Below, in pieces: positions 54,301 through 62,376 of a stretch of 64,000 nucleotides of DNA. The notes beneath the pieces were generated by a model. The model saw only the letters and a list, made by a program, of their open reading frames with translations, had not been told where the DNA came from and did no database searches. The stretch's first letter is position 1; each line of letters starts with the position of its first letter. A program made the translations under genes and the position numbers. Source of the DNA: an uncultured Bacteroidia bacterium (GTDB lineage: Bacteria > Bacteroidota > Bacteroidia > Bacteroidales > ML635J-15); contig CADAXK010000007.1 in NCBI GenBank assembly GCA_902791865.1, forward strand, positions 62,001-126,000. The letters are read 5' to 3'.

Positions 54301-54508
54301 ACAAACATCAAATCATTAAATTGTTGAATTTTTAAATCTTCAAATCATCAACCTTTAGCTCAGCGCAAGCTAAATTTTCAAACGCAAAACCTAGATACGG
54401 GTGTCTACCCATGTATAGACGTGCCATGGCGCGATTCTTTGAACATTGAACCGTTTCTTGTGTGCGGTCACGTTTAAAACGCGACCCGACATTGAACGGC
54501 GTCATCCC

Positions 54509-54540
54509 CTGTAAAGACGTGCCATGGCGCGTCTCTACAG
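54509..54540. repeat. 32-base near-palindrome centred on GCCATGGC
   Basis: Left half CTGTAAAGACGTGCCA, right half TGGCGCGTCTCTACAG: 14 Watson-Crick pairs, one G-U and one mismatch of 16. A shorter relative CGTGCCATGGCGCG occurs at 54420-54433. Confidence 0.75.
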
Positions 54541-54555
54541 AAACGCCGCATTGAA

Positions 54556-54627
54556 ACGTTGAACGTTAAACCAGAAACGTTAAACGTTAAACCAGAAACC
54601 TTAAACGTTGAACGTTAAACCAGAAAC
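54556..54627 (+). repeat. tandem GAACGTTAAACCAGAAAC repeat, three copies
   Basis: Copies end at about 54578, 54599 and 54627, with spacing of 21-28 bases. Each contains the palindrome AACGTT and ends AAACCAGAAAC. The same words recur at 61170-61206 and 62313-62366. Confidence 0.75.
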
Positions 54628-54654
54628 GGCGCAGCCATAGAACCTGTCTGTCGC

Positions 54655-55878
54655 CTATTCCGTCAAACACAAATCCAAATCTTCGCGAATCTTTTCCTTG
54701 TCCATGTTCTGACCTATGAATACCAACTTTTGCATGCGGTCTCCGTAGGTGTCGTCCCAGTCGCGGAGTACGGCAGGGTTGCGTAGAATGAAATCCTCAA
54801 GTTCGTCGTCGGGCATGGTGGCGAACCACTGACCTACATTGCGCAGACTGATTTGTTTCCCGGCCTGTTCAAACAAATAGCATACATCGAACTCGTCCTT
54901 GAAATAGCACATTCCCTTGCATCTGATTATGTTCTTGGGCATCTTGCGTGCTACAAAGTCATCGAAACGACCAAGGTTGAACGGTTGTCGTGCCTTATAG
55001 ACAAAAGTGCTAATGTTGTATTCTTCTGTTTCTCCACCTTCGTGGTCGTGGTGGTGATGCTCATGTTCGTGATGATGATGTTCGTGCCCATGTTCTTCGT
55101 GGTGCTCATGATGCTCGTGCTCGTCGTGCTCATCATGGTCGTCATCGTGAATGTCCTCTATTTCGCGAATCCAAGTTGCCGAAGTTGCAGTGTTTTCGAA
55201 ATCGAAACTTCCTGTATAGAGAATTTCTTCGAGGTCAATATTCCCATAATCGCATTCAATGATTTGTGCCTTGGATTGTATTGCCCGTATTATTTCTTTC
55301 AGGCGGTTGCGTTCTATCTCGTTTATTTCCGATGATTTGTTTAGTAATATGATGTTGCAGAATTCAATTTGTTGTATTACAAGGTTTTCCAAGTCATCTT
55401 CGGCAATGTGCTTTTTTGTAAGACTTTCGCCACAACCGAATTCGTCTTTCATGCGCATGGCATCCACAACTGTGACAATGCAGTCGAGGTAAGGCACTCC
55501 ATGTCGCGTGTATTTTTCTTCGAGACTTGGTATTGAGCATATTGTCTGAGCAATTGGCTGGGGTTCACATATTCCGCTTGCTTCGATTACAATATAGTCG
55601 AACTTGTGCTGACTGGCAATTTCGGTGAGTTGCTCCACCAAGTCCATTTTCAGTGTACAGCAGATGCATCCGTTTTGCAATGCCACAAGACTGTCGTCCT
55701 TTTGACCGACTATTCCTCCTTTTTCGATGAGGTCGGCATCTATGTTTACTTCGCCTATGTCGTTCACTATCACTGCGAACTTAATGCCTTTCTTATTGCT
55801 TAATATGTTGTTTACCAAAGTGGTTTTTCCGCTACCCAAGTAGCCGGTGAGTAATAGTACTGGTATGTCGTTTTTCAT
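54655..55878 (-). CDS. CobW/G3E family GTPase, His-rich (metal chaperone-like)
   Basis: 407 residues from MKNDIPVLLLTGYLGSGKTT. Walker A GYLGSGKTT (12-20), metal-binding CICC (71-74), the ExxG-type IEASGICEPQ, and the base-specificity NKSS in place of NKxD. Between GTPase and C-terminal CobW_C domains lies a run of about 40 residues with more than 20 His, Asp and Glu (HDDDHDEHDEHEHH-type), likely a zinc-, nickel- or cobalt-binding stretch. The CobW_C part has FDDFVARKMPKNIIRCKGM. G3E proteins insert or ferry metals, with zinc GTP-dependent transfer known for ZNG1/ZigA. An upstream in-frame extension to 56055 is rejected: its sequence is a translated intergenic repeat and crosses the promoter at 55897-55904. 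Confidence 0.9.
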   Translation of the reverse strand: MKNDIPVLLLTGYLGSGKTTLVNNILSNKKGIKFAVIVNDIGEVNIDADLIEKGGIVGQKDDSLVALQNGCICCTLKMDLVEQLTEIASQHKFDYIVIEASGICEPQPIAQTICSIPSLEEKYTRHGVPYLDCIVTVVDAMRMKDEFGCGESLTKKHIAEDDLENLVIQQIEFCNIILLNKSSEINEIERNRLKEIIRAIQSKAQIIECDYGNIDLEEILYTGSFDFENTATSATWIREIEDIHDDDHDEHDEHEHHEHHEEHGHEHHHHEHEHHHHDHEGGETEEYNISTFVYKARQPFNLGRFDDFVARKMPKNIIRCKGMCYFKDEFDVCYLFEQAGKQISLRNVGQWFATMPDDELEDFILRNPAVLRDWDDTYGDRMQKLVFIGQNMDKEKIREDLDLCLTE

Positions 55879-55896
55879 TGTCTTTGAATTTTTGTG

Positions 55897-55904
55897 CAAA
55901 ATTA
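55897..55904 (-). promoter_or_regulatory. -7 element TAATTTTG for the CobW gene
   Basis: Minus-strand match to TAnnTTTG 19 bases before the ATG at 55878. Confidence 0.55.
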
Positions 55905-55918
55905 AAAAAAATGCCCCA

Positions 55919-55948
55919 AATCGTAAATCTAAAATCGTAAATCGTAAA
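55919..55948. repeat. 30-base intergenic repeat, third exact copy
   Basis: Identical over 30 bases to 17729-17758 and 17801-17830 (begins AATCGTAAATC). It lies between divergent promoters, 12 bases before the TATCTTTG of the thioesterase. Confidence 0.85.
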
Positions 55949-55959
55949 TCATTTTGCTT

Positions 55960-55967
55960 TATCTTTG
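55960..55967 (+). promoter_or_regulatory. -7 element TATCTTTG for the thioesterase/exporter operon
   Basis: TAnnTTTG match 26 bases before the ATG at 55993. Confidence 0.6.
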
Positions 55968-55992
55968 CGCCAATTCTTAAAACGATACAATT

Positions 55993-56397
55993 ATGCATAC
56001 ATACAGGCATGAAGTGAAGTATTACGAATGTGACAAAATGGGAGTTACGCACCATTCAAACTATGTGCGTTTCATGGAGGAGGCGAGAGTGGCATGGCTC
56101 GACAGTTTGGGCTATGGATTCGACAGGGTTGAAGCCGAGGGCGTTTTTTCTCCTGTTATTGCTGTGGCATGCAACTATAAAAGTCCTTCTACATTCAAGG
56201 ATATTATTGAGATTGAAGTTTCTGTCGCCAAATTCAGCGAACTGAAGTTTGATATTTCGTACACAATGCGTGTAGGCGACAGGATTGTGTGTACGGCACA
56301 GAGTACACATTGCTTCATCGAGAACAATCGTCCAGTGGCTATTTCGAAGCGTCTGCCCGAACTATACAAGGCAATAAGTGAATCTGTTGTAAAATAA
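55993..56397 (+). CDS. acyl-CoA thioesterase, 4-hydroxybenzoyl-CoA/YbgC type
   Basis: 134 residues, a single hot-dog fold. Family motif YYECDKMGVTHHSNYVRFMEEAR (tyrosine/aspartate with the DxMGVxHHxxY pattern), then the central helix and the strand VACNYKSPSTFKDIIEIEV. Members hydrolyse short acyl-CoA or acyl-ACP thioesters in the cytosol; YbgC belongs to the Tol-Pal neighbourhood in Proteobacteria but not here. The next gene, a ThrE-like exporter, starts three bases after the stop, so they form an operon. Confidence 0.9.
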   Translation: MHTYRHEVKYYECDKMGVTHHSNYVRFMEEARVAWLDSLGYGFDRVEAEGVFSPVIAVACNYKSPSTFKDIIEIEVSVAKFSELKFDISYTMRVGDRIVCTAQSTHCFIENNRPVAISKRLPELYKAISESVVK

Positions 56398-56399
56398 CT

Positions 56400-57674
56400 A
56401 TGGGAGAGGCAAAATCCAGTGCTCAAAATGAGTTGACGGCTTCGGAGAGAAGGCGCATCATGGACTTGGCATACGATGCTGGTTCTATTCTTCTCGAAAA
56501 TGGCGACGAAATTTCAAATGTCGAGGAGACCATGACGCGCATTGCCAGGCATTTCGGCATCGATGATGAAAATTTCTTTGTGCTCAGCAACGGCATCATG
56601 GCCACCGAAAGAACCTACGCGCGTACCAAATATATTCCCATACGGGGGACTTGTCTTGATAAGGTTGTTGAGGTGAAACAACTTTCGCGCGATGTCGAGG
56701 CTGGTAAGTGCGACCTTGATGAATCGGAACGCAGGCTTAAACAAATACGCAGTATGAAAGCCAAACCGATAGTCGAACAGATTGCTGCTTCTGCGGTAGG
56801 TAGTGCGGCATTTTGTATTGTGTTCGGCGGAGGATTCTACGACTGCATTGCTGCGTTTATCGCTGGTATGTTGCTATGGGCTTTCATGCTTTTCGTTGGA
56901 TTCAGGTATATGTCGAGGATTATGGGTAATTTCGTCGGTGGATTGTTTGCTTCGCTACTTTGTATGGCAATGTATGCAATGGGACTCGGCACGCACTTGA
57001 GCAACATGATAATCGGTGCGGTGATTCCTTTGATTCCCGGTGTGCCGTTCACAAACGGAATCCGCGACATAGCAAATGCCGACTACATTGCCGGTGTTAC
57101 GCGACTTCTCGATGCCATGCTTACTTTCCTATGTATTGCAATCGGTGTGGCGGTGTCGTTTATGATTGACGCAGGCATTTCGGGGCAGATGAAAGAACTT
57201 CAAGACCTTACAGCCGATAGTGGTACATCTGGATTTGCTGTGCAATTAATATCGGCATTTGCAGGAACTTTGGCATTTTCGGTACTTTTCGGTGTGCCAA
57301 GGAAAAATTACATTTTTTGCGGACTTGCAGGAATGTTCGGTTGGCTACTTTACCTTGTACTTTCAAGATATACTGCAATGTCGATGGCTGTGACTGTTTT
57401 CTTTTCAACGGCTCTCGTGGCATTCGTATCGACAATGTTTTCGATAATCAGAAAGTGCCCGTTGGCAGTGTTCCTTATATGTGGCATTTTTCCTCTAGTC
57501 CCTGGTGCAGGAATTTTCTGGACGGCCTACAACATAGTTGCTGACCAGTATTCTGCCGCTCTTGCAAGTGGTTTCTGGGCTTTGAAGGCAACTGTGGCAA
57601 TAGCATTTGGAATATTGATTATCAATGAGATTCATACACTTACCATACTGAAAAAAGTGCTTGGAAGAAGGTGA
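56400..57674 (+). CDS. ThrE-like threonine/serine exporter (both halves fused)
   Basis: 424 residues. The N-terminal cytosolic domain has the DUF1212 pattern (LAYDAGSILLENGDEISNVEETMTRIARHFG), followed by about ten hydrophobic helices. The motif IPGVPFTNGIRDIANADYIAG is characteristic of the first membrane half; the second half (from about 280; AFAGTLAFSVLFGVPRKNY, PLVPGAGIFWTAYNIV) corresponds to DUF3815. Many genomes encode the two halves as separate genes; here they are one chain. The family exports threonine and serine. It starts three bases after the thioesterase. Confidence 0.88.
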   Translation: MGEAKSSAQNELTASERRRIMDLAYDAGSILLENGDEISNVEETMTRIARHFGIDDENFFVLSNGIMATERTYARTKYIPIRGTCLDKVVEVKQLSRDVEAGKCDLDESERRLKQIRSMKAKPIVEQIAASAVGSAAFCIVFGGGFYDCIAAFIAGMLLWAFMLFVGFRYMSRIMGNFVGGLFASLLCMAMYAMGLGTHLSNMIIGAVIPLIPGVPFTNGIRDIANADYIAGVTRLLDAMLTFLCIAIGVAVSFMIDAGISGQMKELQDLTADSGTSGFAVQLISAFAGTLAFSVLFGVPRKNYIFCGLAGMFGWLLYLVLSRYTAMSMAVTVFFSTALVAFVSTMFSIIRKCPLAVFLICGIFPLVPGAGIFWTAYNIVADQYSAALASGFWALKATVAIAFGILIINEIHTLTILKKVLGRR

Positions 57675-57741
57675 AAATCGCATTGCTCGCCATTCGATAT
57701 TAAAATTCGGTTAAAGTTCAAATTTATTTCATATATTTCCT

Positions 57742-57749
57742 TACCTTTG
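57742..57749 (+). promoter_or_regulatory. -7 element TACCTTTG for the TonB receptor gene
   Basis: TAnnTTTG match 21 bases before the ATG at 57771; AGGAG directly abuts the start codon. Confidence 0.6.
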
Positions 57750-57770
57750 CACCCCAATTTCGATTAGGAG

Positions 57771-60182
57771 ATGAAGCGTAGTTTCGTATATTGTATCTTG
57801 TTGGCAATTATGATGTTGCCGCAGTTTGCCTTTGCACAGAAATATACGATTAGCGGCTACATAAAGGACAAGGCTACTGGCGAAGACCTGATTGGTGCCA
57901 ATGTAATGGTTGCCGGACAGACAATCGGCACAAGTGCAAACGGCTACGGCTTCTATTCGCTGACACTCCCAAGCGGTACCTACGATATCATCTATTCGTT
58001 CATCGGCTATAGCGACGACACAATACACATTAATCTTACTTCCGACAAGACGCTTACCGTGCAAATGTCATCGTCGGCAATAATGACGCAGGAGGTCGTT
58101 GTGAGTGCCGAGCGCAAGGCCAATGTGCAGAGCAGTCAGATGAGCGTGGTGCGTCTGCCTGTGGAGACGGTGAAGACTTTGCCAGCCTTCATGGGTGAAG
58201 TCGATGTGCTGAAAACCATACAGTTGATGCCTGGTGTGCAGTCGGCTGGCGATGGAAATGCCGGATTTTATGTCCGTGGCGGTGGTCCCGACCAGAACCT
58301 AATCCTGCTCGATGAGGCAACCGTTTACAATGCATCGCATCTTTTCGGATTCTTCTCCGTTTTCAATGCCGATGCCGTAAAGGATATGGAGATGTTCAAG
58401 GGTGGTATGCCTGCCGAATATGGCGGACGGATTAGCTCTGTATTAAACATTTCCATGAAAAACGGAAACATGAAGGAATATCATCTTGAAGGCGGAATAG
58501 GCTCAGTTTCATCAAGGTTTACGGTGCAGGGACCTATTGTGAAGGACAAGGCTTCGTTCATAGTTTCGGCACGAAGAACCTACATTGATGCGCTGATTCG
58601 TCCTTTTACAAAGAAAACTTCGCTACTGAGGACTTCTGGCTACTACTTCTTCGATGTCAATGCCAAGGCAAACTGGATTATAAACGACAACAACCGACTA
58701 TACCTCAGCGGTTACTATGGTTACGACAAGTTCCGTTTCGGAAGCAAGGAGATGGGGCTCAACATGAATATGCCGTGGGGAAATGGCTTTGTTACCTTGC
58801 GCTACAATCATGTGTTCAACAACAAGTTCTTTTCAAATACCAGCCTTATTTGGTCTAACTACAAGTTCAATACTTCCGTTGAGATGCTGACTATGGTTGA
58901 CGAAAATGCAGAGAGCAACGAAAATTCTTCAGGCTTTGCCATAAAGCAGAAGTCGGGCATCAACGACTGGAACCTGAAGCAGGATTTCACTTGGCTTGCT
59001 GGACCTAAAAATACGGTGAAGTTCGGCGTTCAATACACGCATCACAAGTTTACGCCCAATACGCTGGCTGCCGAAATTTCCGACACTACGCTCGGTTCCG
59101 ACTTCTCGAACAACAACAACCAGTTTGCCCACGAAGTCGGCATTTATATCGGCGACGATTTCAAGATAAACGACCGCTTCACGCTGTATCTTGGTGTGCG
59201 TAATTCGTATTTCGTTCAGGTGGGACCATTTACTCGTTACATAAAGGACGAATTGCACCAGAATACTATTGATGAAATCCGTTACAAGGACAATCAGCCT
59301 GTGGCTTTTTACTGGGATATAGAGCCGCGTGCATCGTTCAAGGTTTCGATAACCGAAAATTCATCCATCAAGGCATCATACATGCGCAATTCGCAGTATA
59401 TACACTTGGCATCAATTTCTGCAACTACCTTGCCTATTGACCTTTGGGTGGCTTGCAGCGATGTTGTGAAGCCGCAGAAGGGCAGCCAGTATGCTCTCGG
59501 ATATTTCCAGAACCTATTCAACGACAAGTTTGAAGGTTCAATCGAGGTTTATTACAAGACATTGCAAAACCAGATAGAGTACATGGACGGAGCTTTGCCT
59601 GGTGACGACATATCCGACAATGCCGACAACTATTTCATCTTTGGCAAGGGCTATTCGTATGGAGTGGAATTTTTCTTCAAGAAACGCGTAGGTCTTTTCA
59701 CTGGTTGGATTGGCTACACTTGGTCGAAAACGGACAAGATTTTCGATGACATCGACAACGGAAATCCTTTCCCTGCCAAGTACGACCGTCGCCACGACCT
59801 GTCCGTTACTGCCACCTATCAGATTACAGAAAGGCTTACGGCATCTGCCGTTTTTGTTTATGCGACAGGAAATACCACGACCTTGCCGGTTGCATCCTAT
59901 ATGATTGATGGAGATTATGTAAATGTGTATGGCTCACGCAATTCGTATCGTATGCCTGCTTATCATCGCCTCGACCTTTCGGTAACATACGATATAAAGA
60001 CGAAAAAGAATTGGGAATCGTCATTCAACTTCTCAATCTACAATGTTTACAATCACAAGAATCCTTATTTCATTTATGTCTATAACACAGGAAATGTGAA
60101 GGATGGCACTTACAAGACGGTTGCAAAGCAGTTGTCGATTATTCCTATTTTGCCAGCAATAACATGGAACTTTAAATTCTGA
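57771..60182 (+). CDS. TonB-dependent receptor with carboxypeptidase-like N-terminal domain
   Basis: 803 residues. Signal peptide MKRSFVYCILLAIMMLPQFAFAQ; CarboxypepD_reg-like domain (about 25-107; ISGYIKDKATGEDLIGANV); plug domain (about 115-230; GFYVRGGGPDQNLILLDEATV, PAEYGGRISSVLNI); then an outer-membrane barrel of aromatic-rich strands to the end (IPILPAITWNFKF, a typical last strand). Length suits receptors outside the large SusC class, and no SusD follows. The DUF4249 lipoprotein gene overlaps its stop (TGATG), a common pair in Bacteroidota. Substrate unknown. Confidence 0.94.
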   Translation: MKRSFVYCILLAIMMLPQFAFAQKYTISGYIKDKATGEDLIGANVMVAGQTIGTSANGYGFYSLTLPSGTYDIIYSFIGYSDDTIHINLTSDKTLTVQMSSSAIMTQEVVVSAERKANVQSSQMSVVRLPVETVKTLPAFMGEVDVLKTIQLMPGVQSAGDGNAGFYVRGGGPDQNLILLDEATVYNASHLFGFFSVFNADAVKDMEMFKGGMPAEYGGRISSVLNISMKNGNMKEYHLEGGIGSVSSRFTVQGPIVKDKASFIVSARRTYIDALIRPFTKKTSLLRTSGYYFFDVNAKANWIINDNNRLYLSGYYGYDKFRFGSKEMGLNMNMPWGNGFVTLRYNHVFNNKFFSNTSLIWSNYKFNTSVEMLTMVDENAESNENSSGFAIKQKSGINDWNLKQDFTWLAGPKNTVKFGVQYTHHKFTPNTLAAEISDTTLGSDFSNNNNQFAHEVGIYIGDDFKINDRFTLYLGVRNSYFVQVGPFTRYIKDELHQNTIDEIRYKDNQPVAFYWDIEPRASFKVSITENSSIKASYMRNSQYIHLASISATTLPIDLWVACSDVVKPQKGSQYALGYFQNLFNDKFEGSIEVYYKTLQNQIEYMDGALPGDDISDNADNYFIFGKGYSYGVEFFFKKRVGLFTGWIGYTWSKTDKIFDDIDNGNPFPAKYDRRHDLSVTATYQITERLTASAVFVYATGNTTTLPVASYMIDGDYVNVYGSRNSYRMPAYHRLDLSVTYDIKTKKNWESSFNFSIYNVYNHKNPYFIYVYNTGNVKDGTYKTVAKQLSIIPILPAITWNFKF

Positions 60183-61153
60183 TGCCGATGAGAGAAAATT
60201 TGCTAAAGATTTCGATAATTGCCGTGTTGCTGTCGTTGATAGCAATTTCATCGTGCATCAAGGATATTACGCTCGATTTGCCGCAGTCGGACCCTTGTTT
60301 GGTTGTAGATGGCTATGTCGATTTCGATGATTATCCTGTAGTTTTCCTGTCGAAAAGCACAGCATATTTCCAGGAACTAGATTCCAATGCCGTAAATGAT
60401 TTGCAGATTAACGATACAAAGGCTACCGTAATTGTTTCGGACGGAAGCATTTCCGACACCTTGCAGTACCTGCCAATTCAGCGCTGGCCATACAAGTGCT
60501 TCCAAGGCACAAAATTCAAGGGAGAATTGAACCATCGCTACGACCTCAAGATTTTGTACGATGGAAAAACTTATACATCATCAACATACATTCCAGATAC
60601 TATCAAGATAGATACTGTGTTTCCGACCTTTATGAGCGATACCTTTGCCGTGATGCGCATAAACTGGCGTGACCCGAAGTACCAGAGCAACTACTACACA
60701 ATTCATGTCAAGAACCAGTTCCAGCCGATGTATTACCGTCCGTATGCGCTGAATCATATTATCAGCGACAAGCTTGCCGACGGCGAGGAAATGTCGTTTG
60801 CTATGGTTGTGAAGGGAATGGAGCGCAATGCCTACTACGATAATTTTTTCACTCAGGAAGAGCGCGATTCGTTTATCAATAAATTGGGCGACATCTTCTG
60901 CTTCCGCGAAGGCGATTCTGTGTCGCTGAAACTGTCGACAATCGACAATGTTTCGTACAATATCTGGGAATCGTGGTATAGGAACTATCTTACCGATGGC
61001 AACCCGTTTACCAATCCAGCGACAGTAAAGACCAACATTGTTGCTCCTGAAGGGCAGGAAGCCAAAGGCTTCTGGATAGGCTACGGCTGCAACTACCGTT
61101 CTGTATATCTTTATAGTAAGGATTCCGTAGTGCCGATAGGAGGGAAATTCTAA
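60182..61153 (+). CDS. DUF4249 family lipoprotein, TonB receptor partner
   Basis: 323 residues; lipobox ISSC (Cys about 25). Typical DUF4249 start: CIKDITLDLPQSDPCLVVDGYVDFDDYPVVFLSKS, i.e. a short strand followed by a value/decoration strand, then ATVIVSDGSISDTL and YDLKILYDGKTYTSSTYIPD, where the substrate-facing loop would be. The start overlaps the receptor stop by one base (a second ATG at 60188 is equally possible), so the two are translationally coupled. DUF4249 proteins accompany TonB receptors, presumably as surface-side partners. No role is demonstrated. Confidence 0.87.
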   Translation: MPMRENLLKISIIAVLLSLIAISSCIKDITLDLPQSDPCLVVDGYVDFDDYPVVFLSKSTAYFQELDSNAVNDLQINDTKATVIVSDGSISDTLQYLPIQRWPYKCFQGTKFKGELNHRYDLKILYDGKTYTSSTYIPDTIKIDTVFPTFMSDTFAVMRINWRDPKYQSNYYTIHVKNQFQPMYYRPYALNHIISDKLADGEEMSFAMVVKGMERNAYYDNFFTQEERDSFINKLGDIFCFREGDSVSLKLSTIDNVSYNIWESWYRNYLTDGNPFTNPATVKTNIVAPEGQEAKGFWIGYGCNYRSVYLYSKDSVVPIGGKF

Positions 61154-61169
61154 ATTTTCAAATCATCGA

Positions 61170-61206
61170 ACCTTTGAACGTTAAACCTTGAACGTTAAAC
61201 CAGAAA
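61170..61206 (+). repeat. GAACGTTAAAC repeat pair before lplA
   Basis: TTTGAACGTTAAACC and TTGAACGTTAAACC followed by AGAAAC; the same words as 54556-54627 and 62313-62366. Confidence 0.7.
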
Positions 61207-61223
61207 CAAAATAAATTCCGTTT

Positions 61224-62195
61224 ATGCTTTGTATTTTCAACAACTCCAACGATGCCTATTTCAACATGGCTGTAGAGGAATATGTGTTCACGCATTTTAC
61301 CGATGATATATTCATGCTCTGGCGCAACGAGCCTGCAATAATTGTCGGATTGTTCCAGAATTCGCTTGCCGAAATAAATCTCGACTATGTGAAGGAAAAG
61401 AACATTAAGGTTGTGCGGCGTCTTACAGGTGGCGGTGCTGTGTTCCACGATTTGCAGAACTTGAATTTTACCTTTGTCGAAAGCAATAGCAAGGGCAATT
61501 TCCGCACTTTCACCCAGCCCATAATAGAGGTGCTAAATGGAATTGGGGTAGATGCTCGCTTCGAAGGTAGAAATGACCTTATGATTGATGGTCGCAAGTT
61601 TTCTGGCAATGCGCAATGCGTAAGCAACGGTCGTATGTTGCATCATGGAACCTTGCTTTTCGATACTGCAATGACAGACATGTCGAATGCCTTGAAGGTT
61701 AATCCGCTGAAGTTCGAGGACAAGGCCGTAAAATCGGTGCGCAAACGCGTTACAAACATTAGCGAGCATCTGAAATCGCCGATGACGGTTCTCCAGTTCA
61801 GCGACTTGATTATGAAGCATATTATGGAAACTAGGGCAAACTGTCAACTTTATGAATTTACTGAAGACGATCTTGTTGCAATAAAGAAGTTGCGTGATGA
61901 AAAATACTCCACATGGGAGTGGAATTTCGGTCATTCGCCCAAATATTCGTTCTCGAAGATGATAAGGACAAAGGGAGGAAATGTCGAGTTGCATCTCAAT
62001 ATCGAGAAGGGAATCATCTCTGCTGCAAAGGTTTACGGTGACTTTTTTGCTAAGCGTGATGTCAGCGATTTCGAGAAATTATTAATTGGTGTGCGCCACG
62101 AGAAGGATGCCGTTGCCGATTTGCTTACGAAGGTAAATCCTGATGATTATTTTATTGGCGTAACAAGTGAGGATGTGATTTCGTTGATGTTTTAA
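61224..62195 (+). CDS. lplA: lipoate-protein ligase
   Basis: 323 residues. BPL/LPL catalytic domain with RRLTGGGAVFHDLQNLN (signature), GRNDLMIDGRKFSGNAQ, the loop GTLLFDTAMTDM and, at the end, a lipoate-ligase C-terminal domain (ISAAKVYGDFF). The product activates lipoate (as lipoyl-AMP) and attaches it to E2 or GcvH lysines in the cytosol. The start is preceded by repeats and not by a clear promoter. Divergence from other lipoylation enzymes cannot be judged here. Confidence 0.93.
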   Translation: MLCIFNNSNDAYFNMAVEEYVFTHFTDDIFMLWRNEPAIIVGLFQNSLAEINLDYVKEKNIKVVRRLTGGGAVFHDLQNLNFTFVESNSKGNFRTFTQPIIEVLNGIGVDARFEGRNDLMIDGRKFSGNAQCVSNGRMLHHGTLLFDTAMTDMSNALKVNPLKFEDKAVKSVRKRVTNISEHLKSPMTVLQFSDLIMKHIMETRANCQLYEFTEDDLVAIKKLRDEKYSTWEWNFGHSPKYSFSKMIRTKGGNVELHLNIEKGIISAAKVYGDFFAKRDVSDFEKLLIGVRHEKDAVADLLTKVNPDDYFIGVTSEDVISLMF

Positions 62196-62204
62196 ATGTT
62201 TTGC

Positions 62205-62370
62205 GGTCTAACAGTCTTACAGGCTAACAGGCGAGCAGTCTTGCTGTCTTTGCAGACAGACTGGTCTTCCACTAGACAGGTCGTCTTCTAGCCTTTTAGC
62301 CTTTCTGAACTTTGAACGTTAAACGTTAAACCTTGAACGTTAAACGTTGAACCTTGAACCTGAAACGGCG
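62205..62370. repeat. intergenic repeat mosaic between lplA and the carboxypeptidase
   Basis: GGCTAACAGGC (62222-62232), CTGTCT-TTGC-AGACAG hairpin (62243-62258), TAGCCTTTTAG (62289-62299) and GAACGTTAAAC words (62313-62366). Several match words at 40490-40545 and 54556-54627 in either orientation. No coding potential in this 181-base gap. Confidence 0.7.
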
Positions 62371-62376
62371 TAGTTC

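Larger units (their letters stand above)
54187..54654. other. 468-base intergenic island of palindromes and tandem words, no gene
   Basis: In order: the T9SS gene promoter; hairpin AGCGGCGCAA/TTGCGCCGCT (54277-54300); an exact ACCTTTAGCTC (54351-54361) with a following AAGCTA that pairs with TAGCT; GTCTA/TAGAC; CGTGCCATGGCGCG (54420-54433); a near-palindrome GGTCACGTTT/AAACGCGACC (54466-54486); a 32-base near-palindrome centred on GCCATGGC (54509-54540); and three GAACGTTAAACCAGAAAC-type copies (54561-54627). No coding potential on either strand. Confidence 0.75.

Noticed and set aside
54541..54640. CRISPR-like short tandem repeats
   Set aside because: Units are 20-28 bases with no unique spacers of constant length and no cas genes in the window.
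55879..56055. 59-residue N-terminal extension of the CobW protein
   Set aside because: The extension overlaps the thioesterase start and translates the 30-mer repeat; a -7 element lies at 55897-55904 on the same strand, after it.
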